48,708 nt of DNA. It comes from JAABTH01 sp964390725 (lineage in GTDB: Bacteria > Bacillota > Dethiobacteria > DTU022). Shown piece after piece: positions 26,309 through 35,411 of this stretch. The position numbers and the translations under genes are program-made. Below the pieces are notes generated by a model that searched no databases, was not told the origin of the DNA, and saw only the letters and a program-made list of their open reading frames with translations. Where the stretch lies: contig CAYMIW010000020.1 of assembly GCA_964390725.1 (NCBI GenBank), positions 1 to 48,708 on the forward strand, in the 5' to 3' direction. Position 1 is the first letter of the stretch, and each line of letters opens with the position of its first letter.

Positions 26309-26512
26309 ATGAAGGTTTTAGAAGACAACCTCAATGATGCTACTTAAGTGTTAATCTTGCCTCAGAAATATCGGAACCGCTTGAGTAATTCTAATGTGGT
26401 GGAATGTTTGAGGAAGTTTGTTAACAACTGAAGCTATTTCGAGATGGCCGAGTAAGGCACCTGGTTACATGAGCGGCCAACTGAATTAAATAAGGTGACA
26501 ATAATCATGTAA
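26309..26512 (+). pseudogene. IS256-family transposase remnant (C-terminal)
   Basis: One frame, broken by three stops, reads pieces of an IS256 transposase C-terminus. LEDNLNDAT-stop-VLILPQKYRNRLSNSNVVE matches LENGFDDATAVLMLPVKYRKRLRTTNAME of the element at 16454-17677. After an internal deletion of about 30 codons, YFEMAE-stop-GTWLHERP matches YFDMAEFDAWLNDRP. It is an old relic, more decayed than the left element, lying between the riboswitch operon and the ROK gene. Confidence 0.85.
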
Positions 26513-26714
26513 TACCAAGAATACTGACCGAATAAAGGAGGGTAGAATGAAATCAATGTGAAGTAACAGTACTGTTTGCGGTAATTATATTTGTTAAAAA
26601 TATTTCATATGGAAATATTGCTATCTGAGCCGAGGCTAAATCTTTATTAAAATGTTTAAATATGTTATCCTTTAGGAAAGCCGCTACAGTGAAAAGGGCC
26701 ATGGGAGGTGTGAG

Positions 26715-27956
26715 ATGGAGGTAGGCGTTGGTAATCTTGTTAATGTAAAAATAGCCAACCGTATCAAGGTGCTTGATATAATCAGGAATAGGCCTTCCGT
26801 ATCCAGAAAAGAACTGGCGTTAGCAACGGGTTTGACACCTGCAGCTATAACTGGAATAGTGAGAGGTTTAGTAAATAAAGGATTTGTCAATGAGGTGGGT
26901 CTGGGAGCGCCCAATGGTGGTCGTCCCCCAATTAACCTTGTGTTAAATCCAGAATCTGGTTTTGTAGTTGGTGCTGAAATTACTAATAAGAAGACAGTAA
27001 TGGGGATTGTTAACCTGAAGTCACAGGTTATAACCACCAGGGAAATATTAATTGAAACGAATGAACCCGAAGAAAGTGTGCGAAAGCTGGCTGTGGAGAT
27101 AAATTCCATGGTCAATAAAGTGGAAATACCCTGGGAAAAATTATTAGCGGTGGGTTTTGCTTTCCCCGGGCTCTTGGATATTCGTTCTATGGAGATTAAG
27201 AGGTCTCCCAACCTGGGAAAGAATTGGCGAAATGTACCCATAGTTAAATTAATTAAAAAGTATATTGATCGACCGATCGTAGTAGAGCACAATGCTAACG
27301 CTGCAGCTCTGGCAACGAAGACTTATGGCCTAAACAGAGAAGTTGATCATATGGTTTATGTAAACTTAGGAGAAGGAATAAGTGCCGGAGTGGTGATGAA
27401 TGGCAAAATTGCCTATGGTTACTCTGGTTTTCTGGGTGAAGTGGGCCATACTGTCATAATGGAAAATGGACCACTTTGCAACTGCGGCAACAGGGGTTGC
27501 CTGGAAACGCTGTGTGCCGTCCCTGCCCTTGTACGCCGTGCGAACAGAGAGCTCCCCTTATATGAAAAAAAAGACAGCCTTAAATATGCCTGGCAGGAAA
27601 AAGGGAAAATCAACATTGAAGACATTATTGCATCGGCTACAGAAGATAACTCTTATTCTCAGAAGCTAGTAAATCAAGTTGGTTGGTATATCGGCATAAT
27701 GGTTGCAGGAATTATTAATTTCTATAACCCTGAAAAAGTTTATTTGGGAGGCGTTTTAACCGGAGCAGGCGATAGTCTGTTAAAGCCTTTACTAAAAAGT
27801 GTGAGGAACCATGCTTTTCCGGAGATGGCTGAAATGACCAGTGTTGAAATATCACCTCTAGGTGAGGAAGCCGGATATTACGGGGCCTGTATCAGTGCAA
27901 TTAATAAACTCTTTACCATGGAAGGATCGGAAACGATGTCCCTTGTTATTCTTTAG
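26715..27956 (+). CDS. ROK-family transcriptional regulator
   Basis: A 413 aa protein with an N-terminal winged helix (residues ~8-65: IRNRPSVSRKELALATGLTP, AAITGIVRGLVNKGFVNE) and a C-terminal ROK sugar-kinase-like domain. The ROK zinc motif is seen near residues 250-268 (GHTVI then CNCGNRGCLE), with GFAFPGLLD and YVNLGEGISAGVV before it. This is the NagC/XylR arrangement, in which the ROK domain senses a sugar or sugar phosphate. It is followed 156 bases later by the hexuronate operon on the same strand, so it most likely represses that operon. ATG follows GGGAGGTG. Confidence 0.92.
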   Translation: MEVGVGNLVNVKIANRIKVLDIIRNRPSVSRKELALATGLTPAAITGIVRGLVNKGFVNEVGLGAPNGGRPPINLVLNPESGFVVGAEITNKKTVMGIVNLKSQVITTREILIETNEPEESVRKLAVEINSMVNKVEIPWEKLLAVGFAFPGLLDIRSMEIKRSPNLGKNWRNVPIVKLIKKYIDRPIVVEHNANAAALATKTYGLNREVDHMVYVNLGEGISAGVVMNGKIAYGYSGFLGEVGHTVIMENGPLCNCGNRGCLETLCAVPALVRRANRELPLYEKKDSLKYAWQEKGKINIEDIIASATEDNSYSQKLVNQVGWYIGIMVAGIINFYNPEKVYLGGVLTGAGDSLLKPLLKSVRNHAFPEMAEMTSVEISPLGEEAGYYGACISAINKLFTMEGSETMSLVIL

Positions 27957-28112
27957 TAAAATACTAATATGTGGGATCGATTTTCTGCAATTGCTGTTTT
28001 GCATGAGATCTAATATTTACGGGACGAGAAAGAATAGTTAGGTGATGATAGAGGAGAATAATATAACATTAATTAAATTGTTTAAAAAAGTCTTATTAAG
28101 GAGGAAGCTGAA

Positions 28113-28907
28113 ATGAAATTTCAATACGCTTTAAAAGAATATTTCGGTTATAAGGAAATTGTCGCTCCTGAAGGAGCATCCGGTCTGATGGGTTTTAGCC
28201 TTATCAAACTTGCGGAAGGAGAAAGCTACAATTCACATTCAGGTGAGTTTGAGATTGGCCTTGTTATTTTAAGCGGTAAAGCAAACATATCAGTTGAGGG
28301 AAAGGATTTCTTAGCTTTGGGAGGCCGAGATGATGTTTTTTCAGGAAATGCCACTACTGTATATATTCCAAAAGATAGTGATTATGAAATAGTTGGCTAT
28401 GATCATTTTGAAGGAGCAATCTGCAAAGTCAAAGCGGAAAACAAACTATCTCCCTTTGTTGTTCAACCCAAAGATGTGGTGGTACACAACCGTGGAGAAG
28501 ACTTATGGCAAAGAGTGGTCTGTGATATTTTTACAGATAATGTAGAAGGTAGGGTGGATAAAATAGTGCTGGGTGAAACGTTCAATGTTCCAGGAAACTG
28601 GTCAGGTTATCCGCCTCACAAACATGACCGGTTTGTTCCCGGTAAGGAGACAGCTATGCATGAAATATACCATTTCCGCCTGAACCCAAAAGAAAGGTTT
28701 GGTGTCCAGATGTGGTATAACGATGGATATGAATTGGGTGAAGCTTATTTATTAAAGGATAAAGATTCATGTAGTATTCCTTATGGTTATCATCCTGTTG
28801 CGGCACCTCCCGGCGTGAAGCTTTATTACTTGTGGTGCATGGCAGGGACCGAAGGTCGGCAATTGTTACCAAATGATGACCCAAATTTTTCTGAACTTCA
28901 TAGATAA
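28113..28907 (+). CDS. iolB: IolB-family (5-deoxy-glucuronate isomerase-like) cupin
   Basis: The 264 aa protein matches the IolB/KduI-type double cupin. The signature GNWSGYPPHKHDRF is near residues 164-177, followed by HEIYHFRLNPKERFGVQMWYND and PYGYHPVAAPPGVKLYYLWCMAG, all typical of IolB. IolB converts 5-deoxy-D-glucuronate (an aldose) to the 2-keto form in inositol catabolism. No other iol gene is present here. Instead it heads uxaB-uxaA-eda-kdgK, where the uronate isomerase UxaC would be expected, so I infer that it isomerises a hexuronate. ATG follows AGGAGGAAG. Confidence 0.88.
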   Translation: MKFQYALKEYFGYKEIVAPEGASGLMGFSLIKLAEGESYNSHSGEFEIGLVILSGKANISVEGKDFLALGGRDDVFSGNATTVYIPKDSDYEIVGYDHFEGAICKVKAENKLSPFVVQPKDVVVHNRGEDLWQRVVCDIFTDNVEGRVDKIVLGETFNVPGNWSGYPPHKHDRFVPGKETAMHEIYHFRLNPKERFGVQMWYNDGYELGEAYLLKDKDSCSIPYGYHPVAAPPGVKLYYLWCMAGTEGRQLLPNDDPNFSELHR

Positions 28908-28925
28908 GCAGGAGGTATTAAGCAT

Positions 28926-30437
28926 ATGGCATATCCGATATTAAACAGAGATCTGCTGCAGGGTAGTACAGTTTTCCCGAATGATTTAAAGATTCCAAGC
29001 CTTGAGAATAATTCACCCGAGCGAGTAATCCAGTTTGGCGAAGGTAATTTTCTGCGTTCTTTTGTAGACTGGATGTTCCAAAAGATTAATGATGAGGGTT
29101 TATTCGGTGGTAAGGTTGTGATAGTTCAGCCCCTGGCAAAAGGTATGGTAGATCTGTTAAATCAGCAGGACGGTCTTTATACTTTGTTTCTCAGGGGATA
29201 TGAGGGAGATGAAATAGTAAACAGAAAAGAGATAATATCTTGTATCAGCCGGGGCATTAATCCTTATAAAAAATGGCAGGAAATACTAAATCTGGCTAAG
29301 AAACCGTCTATTGAATTTATTGTTTCTAACACAACCGAGGCAGGAATAGTATATGATCCCAAAGACAGTGCTGCTTTTATTCCACCAAATTCCTTTCCCG
29401 GTAAACTTGCTGTTTTTCTTTATCATCGCTATCGTAACTTTTCAGGAGATAAATCTAAAGGTATGGTCATTATCCCATGTGAACTCATAGATCGCAATGG
29501 TGATAACCTGAAGCAGATCGTTCTTAAACTGGCTGAAGATTGGGGCCTGGAGCAGGATTTTGTCCAATGGCTCAAAGAAGCTAATACTTTTGTTAACACT
29601 CTGGTAGATCGTGTAGTTCCAGGCTACCCGAAAGATGAAATTAGTGAGCTAACGAATAAGTTGGGGTACACAGACAAGCTGATCTCGACTGCAGAATGTT
29701 TCCATCTCTGGGTCATAGAAGGGCCACAGGAGCTTTCCCAACAGCTTCCCTTTGCAGAGGCTGAGCTGAATGTTATATGGACTGAGGATTTGACCCCCTA
29801 TCGTACCAGAAAAGTGCGGATACTTAACGGTGCCCACACTTCTTCTGTGCCCATTTCTTTTCTCATGGATTTGGACACAGTGCAGCAGATGATGGAACAC
29901 CCCGACACAGGCAAGTTTGTGCAGGAAATAGTATACGAAGAAATAATTCCTTCTATTGATCTGGAAGAGGGCATGCTGAGAGAGTATGCCGGAGATGTTA
30001 TTAAGAGATTTAAAAATCCTTTTATTAAACATTATCTGACCAGTATTTTGCTTAACAGTATTTCGAAATATAAAACCAGAGTGTTGCCATCCTTGCTTAG
30101 GTATATCGAAAAGAGAGGTCAAATTCCTGAAAAGTTAACCCTATCGTTGGCTTCTTTGCTAATTTTATATAAGGAGAATGTTCTGAGTAAAGACGGACTT
30201 ATATTCCAGGACGAAAAGTATGTGCTGGAATTCTTTAAAGGTCTTTGGTTCGATTACGATGGTAGCCGGGCTGCCACAGTTGGAGTAGCCAAAAAAGCCT
30301 TAGAGAACGTAAGCCTGTGGGGACAGGATTTGAACAAGGTAAACGGTCTTGGAGAAAAAGTTGCTGATCATCTGACTGCAATCATTACTCATGGAATGAG
30401 AAAAGCTTTGACAGATACCTTAAGGATAAAAGATTGA
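28926..30437 (+). CDS. uxaB: Tagaturonate reductase / altronate oxidoreductase
   Basis: UxaB reduces tagaturonate to altronate with NADH. This 503 aa member of the long-chain mannitol dehydrogenase family shows the N-terminal ERVIQFGEGNFLRSFVDWM, the mid-protein NTLVDRVVPGYP near residues 222-234, and the catalytic-domain KVRILNGAHTSSVP near residues 297-310. Length and motifs fit UxaB better than mannitol or fructuronate (UxuB) dehydrogenases, though the UxaB/UxuB distinction is not absolute by eye. ATG follows GGAGGTATT, 18 bases after the IolB-like gene; uxaA follows 21 bases later. Confidence 0.9.
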   Translation: MAYPILNRDLLQGSTVFPNDLKIPSLENNSPERVIQFGEGNFLRSFVDWMFQKINDEGLFGGKVVIVQPLAKGMVDLLNQQDGLYTLFLRGYEGDEIVNRKEIISCISRGINPYKKWQEILNLAKKPSIEFIVSNTTEAGIVYDPKDSAAFIPPNSFPGKLAVFLYHRYRNFSGDKSKGMVIIPCELIDRNGDNLKQIVLKLAEDWGLEQDFVQWLKEANTFVNTLVDRVVPGYPKDEISELTNKLGYTDKLISTAECFHLWVIEGPQELSQQLPFAEAELNVIWTEDLTPYRTRKVRILNGAHTSSVPISFLMDLDTVQQMMEHPDTGKFVQEIVYEEIIPSIDLEEGMLREYAGDVIKRFKNPFIKHYLTSILLNSISKYKTRVLPSLLRYIEKRGQIPEKLTLSLASLLILYKENVLSKDGLIFQDEKYVLEFFKGLWFDYDGSRAATVGVAKKALENVSLWGQDLNKVNGLGEKVADHLTAIITHGMRKALTDTLRIKD

Positions 30438-30458
30438 TGCCAAGGTGGATGATAATTA

Positions 30459-31943
30459 ATGCAAACGTTAAGGATTAACCGGAAAGATAATGTTGTGGTC
30501 GCCCTGACAGACATAAAAAAAGGCGAGCAAGTAAGGGTGGAAGAAATGATAATCAGCGTCAGGGAGGATATAAAAGCTGGTCATAAACTGGCTCTTATGG
30601 ATATAGAAAAAAGGGTAGAAGTCGTTAAATATGGTTTTCCAATAGGCCAGGCAACAACAGATATTAAAAGAGGAGAATGGGTGCATATTCATAACCTGCA
30701 TACGGGGTTAGCGGACATTTTGGAATATACTTATGAACCAGCGGTTTACCAGAAAAAGAAAAAAGAAACCCGGGACACCTTTATGGGGTATAGAAGGGAA
30801 GATGGTAAAACCGGAATCCGCAATGAAATATGGGTGATACCTACTGTTAGTTGTGTAAACAGGATTGCAGAAATTATCGTCAGGCAAGCCTCCAAAGAAC
30901 TTACATTTAATAATATTGAAGGTATTTATGAATTCAAACACCCCTACGGCTGCTCGCAGGTGGGAGATGACCACCTGGCTACTCAAAAGATACTGGCGAA
31001 TCTTGTCAAGCATCCCAATGCCGGTGGTGTTTTGGTACTCGGATTAGGATGTGAAAACAACCAGATTAAAGACATGATGAAGGTTTTGGGTGATTACAAT
31101 CCCAAACGGGTAAAATTTCTTGTTGCCCAGGAAGTAGAGGATGAAATAGAAGTGGGTGTCAGCTTAATCAAAGAGTTAGTGGAGTACGCCTCCGGATTCG
31201 AAAGGCAGCAATGTCCAGTTTCAGATCTGATTATAGGTCATAAGTGCGGGGGGTCTGATGCTTTTTCTGGCATTACCGCCAATCCCCTGGTGGGAAATCT
31301 GAGTGACATGCTGATCACCCAAGGAGGCACAGCTATTCTGACTGAGGTGCCGGAAATGTTTGGAGCAGAAACTATACTTATGAACCGGGCAAAAACCCGG
31401 GAAATATTCCTGGATATAGTGAAGCTTATAAACGATTTTAAATCTTATTATAAAGAAAACGAACAACCTGTTTTTGAGAATCCTTCTCCGGGAAACAAAG
31501 AAGGCGGTATTACCACCCTGGAGGAAAAATCTCTTGGCTGTATAGCAAAGGGAGGGGAAAGTATAGTGGAAGGGGTTCTGGGTTATACAGATATAGTAAA
31601 CACCAGGGGGCTTAATCTCCTCAATGCTCCGGGAAATGATATGATAGCCTCCACTGCCCTTGCTGCTGCAGGTTGCCAAATAGTTCTTTTTACTACTGGA
31701 AGGGGAACCCCACTGGGCACCTGTGTGCCAACTGTAAAAATAGCTACTAATAGCAGACTTTACGAAAAGAAAAATAGCTGGATGGATTTTAATGCAGGTT
31801 CCCTTTTAGATGGTAAGTCTATGGAATCAATGGTTAAGGACTTAAAAAACTATATACTTTCAGTATCTTCAGGTAAACTAACCAGAGCGGAAGAGTTGGG
31901 ATTTAGAGAAATTGCAATTTTTAAAACAGGTGTTACTTTGTAA
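30459..31943 (+). CDS. uxaA: Altronate dehydratase
   Basis: UxaA dehydrates altronate to 2-keto-3-deoxygluconate (KDG). The 494 aa protein has the N-terminal SAF domain (residues 1-90) and the large catalytic domain with GYRREDGKTGIRNEIWVIPT near residues 108-127, HPYGCSQVGDD near 165, VLGLGCENNQ near 193, and HKCGGSDAFSGITANPLVG near 262-280. The conserved Cys and His residues fit the metal-dependent UxaA/GarD family. It lies in a gap-free operon between uxaB and eda. Confidence 0.94.
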   Translation: MQTLRINRKDNVVVALTDIKKGEQVRVEEMIISVREDIKAGHKLALMDIEKRVEVVKYGFPIGQATTDIKRGEWVHIHNLHTGLADILEYTYEPAVYQKKKKETRDTFMGYRREDGKTGIRNEIWVIPTVSCVNRIAEIIVRQASKELTFNNIEGIYEFKHPYGCSQVGDDHLATQKILANLVKHPNAGGVLVLGLGCENNQIKDMMKVLGDYNPKRVKFLVAQEVEDEIEVGVSLIKELVEYASGFERQQCPVSDLIIGHKCGGSDAFSGITANPLVGNLSDMLITQGGTAILTEVPEMFGAETILMNRAKTREIFLDIVKLINDFKSYYKENEQPVFENPSPGNKEGGITTLEEKSLGCIAKGGESIVEGVLGYTDIVNTRGLNLLNAPGNDMIASTALAAAGCQIVLFTTGRGTPLGTCVPTVKIATNSRLYEKKNSWMDFNAGSLLDGKSMESMVKDLKNYILSVSSGKLTRAEELGFREIAIFKTGVTL

Positions 31944-31961
31944 AAGGAGGTTGAAATAATA

Positions 31962-32606
31962 ATGAGTAAAGAAATGTGTATGGAAAAAATTACTGATGCA
32001 GCACTGATAGCTGTTATCAGAGCCAGGAATAAAGAGCAGGCTTTAAATATTACAAAGGCTGTTCATGAGGGAGGCGTGGGAGTAATAGAGGTAACGTTGA
32101 CCGTTCCTGGTGCTTTGGAAGTAATAGAACACCTTGTAAATAATAATGAAGGGAATATGCTGATAGGAGCTGGCACTGTAATGGACAGCGAAACGGCGAG
32201 GCTGGCAATTCTTGCCGGAGCTGACTTTGTTGTAAGTCCCTACTTAAATGTTGAGCTGGTTAAAACCTGCAATCGATACCGCATATTAACAATGCCTGGA
32301 GCTATGACAATTGCAGAGATTGTAAATGGCATGGAAGCGGGAGCTGATATGATAAAAGTATTTCCAGGTAGTATATTGGGCCCCGGATTTATAAAAGCGG
32401 TCAAAGGGCCACTGCCTCAGGCAAAGCTGGTTCCCACGGGAGGAGTCAATCTGGACAATGTAGCTGATTGGTTAAAAAACGGTGCGTTGGCTGTGGGTGT
32501 AGGTTCAGAATTAACCAGGGGAGCAGATGAAGGAGATTATAAAATGGTTTCTTTTACAGCGAAAAGCTTTGTAGAAAAAATAAATGAAACAAGGCAGAAA
32601 AAATAA
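31962..32606 (+). CDS. eda: KDPG aldolase
   Basis: Eda splits 2-keto-3-deoxy-6-phosphogluconate into pyruvate and glyceraldehyde 3-phosphate. The 214 aa protein has IEVTLTVPGA (Glu of the active site), GAGTVMD, FVVSPYLN, the Schiff-base Lys in DMIKVFPGS near residue 129, and PTGGVNLDNVADWLKNGALAVGVGS. ATG follows AAAGGAGG. It lies 18 bases after uxaA and is followed 16 bases later by kdgK, so it completes the Ashwell route to central metabolism. Confidence 0.95.
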   Translation: MSKEMCMEKITDAALIAVIRARNKEQALNITKAVHEGGVGVIEVTLTVPGALEVIEHLVNNNEGNMLIGAGTVMDSETARLAILAGADFVVSPYLNVELVKTCNRYRILTMPGAMTIAEIVNGMEAGADMIKVFPGSILGPGFIKAVKGPLPQAKLVPTGGVNLDNVADWLKNGALAVGVGSELTRGADEGDYKMVSFTAKSFVEKINETRQKK

Positions 32607-32622
32607 AGCGGAGGAAAAGAAG

Positions 32623-33648
32623 ATGAATAATAAAGTTGTAACTTTTGGAGAAATCATGCTTAGACTTTCACCACCGGAGAATCTACGCCTGATTCAGGCG
32701 GATAGTTTGGAAGCTACATACGGTGGTGGTGAAGCTAATGTTGCCGTATCCCTAGCCAACTACGGACTCAATAGCGTTTTTGTCACTCGGCTTCCCGATA
32801 ACCTTTTGGGGAGAGCTGCATTAAACCACCTTCGCCGTTTCGGAGTGGATACCAGTGATATTCTTTTCGGAGGTAATCGCTTGGGTATATATTTTGCGGA
32901 GAAAGGTGCGTCCCAAAGACCTTCGGTTGTGGTCTATGATAGAAAAAACTCTTCTATCTCAGAGATAGAAGACGGAATGGTACCGTGGGAAAAAATTTTT
33001 CAGAATAGCCAGTGGTTTCATTTTACTGGTATTACACCTGCTTTGGGAAACGGAGCGGCTCAAGCAACTCTCGAAGCAGTGCGGCAGGCTAAAGATAGGG
33101 GCCTCACGGTGAGCTGTGATCTTAATTACCGTAAAAAGCTATGGACACCGGAACTGGCTTCCGAGGTTATGTCCGAATTGATGGAATATGTGGATATTGT
33201 TATAGGAAACGAGGAAGATGCAGAAAAAGTATTTGGCATTAAAGCGGAAGGAAGCGATGTTACTTCCGCAAAAATCGATGATGCTGGATACCATAGTGTT
33301 ATGTTTGAGCTGAAAGAGCGCTTTAAATTGAAAGCCGTGGCTATTACCTTGAGGGAGAGTTATTCCGCCAGTGATAACGGGTGGTCGGCTCTTCTTTATG
33401 ATGGTAATGAATTTTTCAAATCCAAAGAATATCGGGTTGCTATTGTAGATAGAATAGGGGGGGGCGATTCTTTTTGCGGAGGCCTCATTTACGCTCTAAT
33501 TCAGAAAAAGTCACTCCAGGAAGCTCTTGATTTTGCCGTAGCTGCTTCATGCTTGAAGCATACTATCCCCGGAGATTTTAACCATGTAACTGTTGAAGAA
33601 GTGGAACAACTGGCAAAAGGTGATGCTTCCGGAAGGGTTCAGCGCTAG
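32623..33648 (+). CDS. kdgK: 2-keto-3-deoxygluconate kinase
   Basis: KdgK phosphorylates KDG to KDPG, the substrate of Eda. The 341 aa PfkB-family kinase shows TFGEIMLRLSPP at the start, the GGGEANVAVSLANYG substrate loop near residues 36-50 and DRIGGGDSFCGGLIYAL near residues 280-296, with the catalytic Asp in GGGDSF. The start is ATG 32623 after GCGGAGGAAAAG; the longer frame from 32584 would overlap eda. It is the last gene of the uronate operon and ends before a strong bidirectional hairpin. Confidence 0.93.
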   Translation: MNNKVVTFGEIMLRLSPPENLRLIQADSLEATYGGGEANVAVSLANYGLNSVFVTRLPDNLLGRAALNHLRRFGVDTSDILFGGNRLGIYFAEKGASQRPSVVVYDRKNSSISEIEDGMVPWEKIFQNSQWFHFTGITPALGNGAAQATLEAVRQAKDRGLTVSCDLNYRKKLWTPELASEVMSELMEYVDIVIGNEEDAEKVFGIKAEGSDVTSAKIDDAGYHSVMFELKERFKLKAVAITLRESYSASDNGWSALLYDGNEFFKSKEYRVAIVDRIGGGDSFCGGLIYALIQKKSLQEALDFAVAASCLKHTIPGDFNHVTVEEVEQLAKGDASGRVQR

Positions 33649-33663
33649 AATTTATATCTTAAT

Positions 33664-33716
33664 AAGAATAGCCAGGTCTTCCGAATCATTAGTAACTGGA
33701 ATACCTGGCTATTCTT
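33664..33716. terminator. Bidirectional terminator between kdgK and the cupin gene
   Basis: A perfect 14-bp inverted repeat, AAGAATAGCCAGGT (33664-33677) and ACCTGGCTATTCTT (33703-33716), lies between two convergent genes. The flanks are A/T-rich on both sides, so it can serve both strands. Confidence 0.8.
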
Positions 33717-33738
33717 CAGATATTTTACAGACTTAATA

Positions 33739-34089
33739 CTATTTGTATAATATTAGGGCTATAATCTCCAATGGTTCGTCACCTATGTTTTTAACTCCAT
33801 GTCCTTCTCCTGCTGGAGTAAAAGTAACATCGCCCGTGCTAACTGTGGTAATTTTTCCATTGTCATTAAATTCGCCTTTTCCACTGTAAATATAGTATGT
33901 TTCTGATTCATTATCATGTACATGATAACCAATTGAGCATCCCGGTTCAAGAGTCGAGTGAGCAAAAACGCGGCCTTTACCATACATTTCATCAGGGTTG
34001 TTTAGTAAGTCCCTGACAGTTACTCCACCTTCACCCTGAAAAGGTCTTTCTCTATACTCAATATTTTTTTCGTTGTTTTTTCTAATCAT
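33739..34089 (-). CDS. Small single-domain cupin
   Basis: A 116 aa cupin. Motif 1 is GYHVHDNESETYYIYSGKG near residues 54-72 (two His and a Glu as metal ligands) and motif 2 is FTPAGEGHGVKNIGDEPL near residues 90-107. Such single cupins bind a metal and often sense, epimerise or isomerise small acids or sugars; the reaction here is unknown. It converges on kdgK and is divergent from the LacI gene, with an operator (34156-34169) in the shared upstream region, so it may belong to that regulon. ATG follows GGAGGA. Confidence 0.85.
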   Translation of the reverse strand: MIRKNNEKNIEYRERPFQGEGGVTVRDLLNNPDEMYGKGRVFAHSTLEPGCSIGYHVHDNESETYYIYSGKGEFNDNGKITTVSTGDVTFTPAGEGHGVKNIGDEPLEIIALILYK

Positions 34090-34155
34090 TCGTTATTCCT
34101 CCTATTAAAATTTCTCTGCTTATATTAAAGCCATTTATGCATATTGTCAATAAAA

Positions 34156-34169
34156 TGAAATCGATTGCA
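34156..34169. promoter_or_regulatory. LacI-type operator O1
   Basis: TGAAATCGATTGCA differs by one base from the perfect palindrome TGCAATCGATTGCA. It lies just upstream of the -35 box of the lacI-type gene and in the upstream region of the divergent cupin gene. Confidence 0.7.
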
Positions 34170-34178
34170 TTATTTCGC

Positions 34179-34206
34179 TTGACAGTTTGCTACATTAACT
34201 TATACT
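34179..34206 (+). promoter_or_regulatory. Promoter of the LacI-type regulator
   Basis: TTGACA (34179-34184) and TATACT (34201-34206) are 16 bases apart. Operator O1 ends 9 bases upstream, so the regulator probably controls itself. Confidence 0.65.
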
Positions 34207-34342
34207 TAAATAGACAAGCTTTATTTTAACAAACCCATGCTAAAGGTTTGTAATACCCTCTTATTCTGTTTATCTTTTGAAAATCGAACAGCGGGTTGCC
34301 AGCGGATAAAATGTCCGGTACTATCAAAAATGGAGGTATAGA

Positions 34343-35329
34343 ATGAATATTTATGACATTGCAAAGAAAGCAGGAGTATCCGCCAGCACTGTATCGAGAG
34401 TAATAAATAATAAACCAGGTGTGCGTTTAAAAACTAGAAAAAAAGTAAAACAATTACTGACAGAGTATAATTATTCACCCAATGAAACTGCCAGGGGATT
34501 AGTTAACAAGGCTTCAAAGATTATAGGTATTCTGGTGGACGATATTCGAAATATTCATCATACAGATGGTGCATATATCATTGAAAGGGAACTTGAAAAA
34601 CTTGGGTATTGTTGCATTATACTCAATACAGGCACTGACGAGGCTTCTAAAGCAGAATATATAAAAATCCTCAAAAGCAGGAGAGTTGAAGGTGCGGTTC
34701 TTATAGGTTCTTCTTTTCAATCAAAAGCGGTAGAAGAGGCAATTCAAAAGAATCTAAATGATTTGCCTGTATTAATGGCCAATGGTTATCTAGATTTGCC
34801 AAACGTCTATGGAGTGCTGGCCGATGAGAAGGATGGTGTAGCCAATTGCGTTAATCTTTTATATGAAAAAGGCCATAAACATCCTGCATTTGTAATTGAT
34901 CTTTATACGCCAAGTAATAAATTGAAGAGACAGGGTTTCGAAGAGGCTGTTCAAAGCTATGCTCTTGATGAAGAGCCTTTGGTTTATGAAACAGAAAGAA
35001 CTCTCAATGGTGCCTATGATGTTACAAAAAGGATTATAAATGAGCACCCTGACGTTGACGGGATTGTTTACGCCATTGATCTTTTAGCAACTGCCGGTAT
35101 ACGGGCACTGATTGATATGGGTATCACTATTCCATCGCAGGTGGCTGTTATTGGAGTAGATAATTCAATATACGCAGAAATCTGTAATCCAAAGTTGACA
35201 TCTCTTGACAATAAACTTCTCAATTTGAGCACCACTGCAGCCCACAATTTAATCAATGCTTTGAACGGAGGACAACCAAATAAAAAGGTCCTTATCTTTT
35301 CTTCTATTGTAGAAAGAGAAACCACTTAA
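34343..35329 (+). CDS. LacI-family transcriptional regulator
   Basis: A 328 aa regulator. The N-terminal helix-turn-helix and hinge are classical (YDIAKKAGVSASTVSRVINN, then YNYSPNETARGLVNKASKIIG). The C-terminal sugar-binding-like domain includes GILVDDIRNIHH, RRVEGAVLIGSSF, KGHKHPAFVID and AVIGVDNSIYAEICNPKLTS. Four near-identical palindromes (TGCAATCGATTGCA type) surround the gene, at 34156, 35372, 35398 and 35642; the last overlaps the start region of the downstream operon. I infer that it represses itself and the dehydrogenase/cyclase/ICL/ABC operon. The inducer is unknown. Confidence 0.93.
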   Translation: MNIYDIAKKAGVSASTVSRVINNKPGVRLKTRKKVKQLLTEYNYSPNETARGLVNKASKIIGILVDDIRNIHHTDGAYIIERELEKLGYCCIILNTGTDEASKAEYIKILKSRRVEGAVLIGSSFQSKAVEEAIQKNLNDLPVLMANGYLDLPNVYGVLADEKDGVANCVNLLYEKGHKHPAFVIDLYTPSNKLKRQGFEEAVQSYALDEEPLVYETERTLNGAYDVTKRIINEHPDVDGIVYAIDLLATAGIRALIDMGITIPSQVAVIGVDNSIYAEICNPKLTSLDNKLLNLSTTAAHNLINALNGGQPNKKVLIFSSIVERETT

Positions 35330-35371
35330 TATTTTAAAAACAATATGGTGAAGGTGCAAATTCTATTTCTG

Positions 35372-35385
35372 TGCAATCGATATCA
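35372..35385. promoter_or_regulatory. LacI-type operator O2
   Basis: TGCAATCGATATCA matches 12 of 14 positions of the palindrome TGCAATCGATTGCA. It lies 43 bases after the regulator stop codon. Confidence 0.6.
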
Positions 35386-35397
35386 ATAAATAAAGCG

Positions 35398-35411
35398 TGC
35401 AATCGATTGCT
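35398..35411. promoter_or_regulatory. LacI-type operator O3
   Basis: TGCAATCGATTGCT matches 13 of 14 positions of the palindrome. Its centre is 26 bases from that of O2, so the two may be occupied side by side. Confidence 0.7.

Noticed and set aside
28113..28907. Part of an inositol (iol) operon
   Set aside because: No iolC, iolD, iolE, iolG or iolJ is nearby, and the next four genes belong to hexuronate breakdown.
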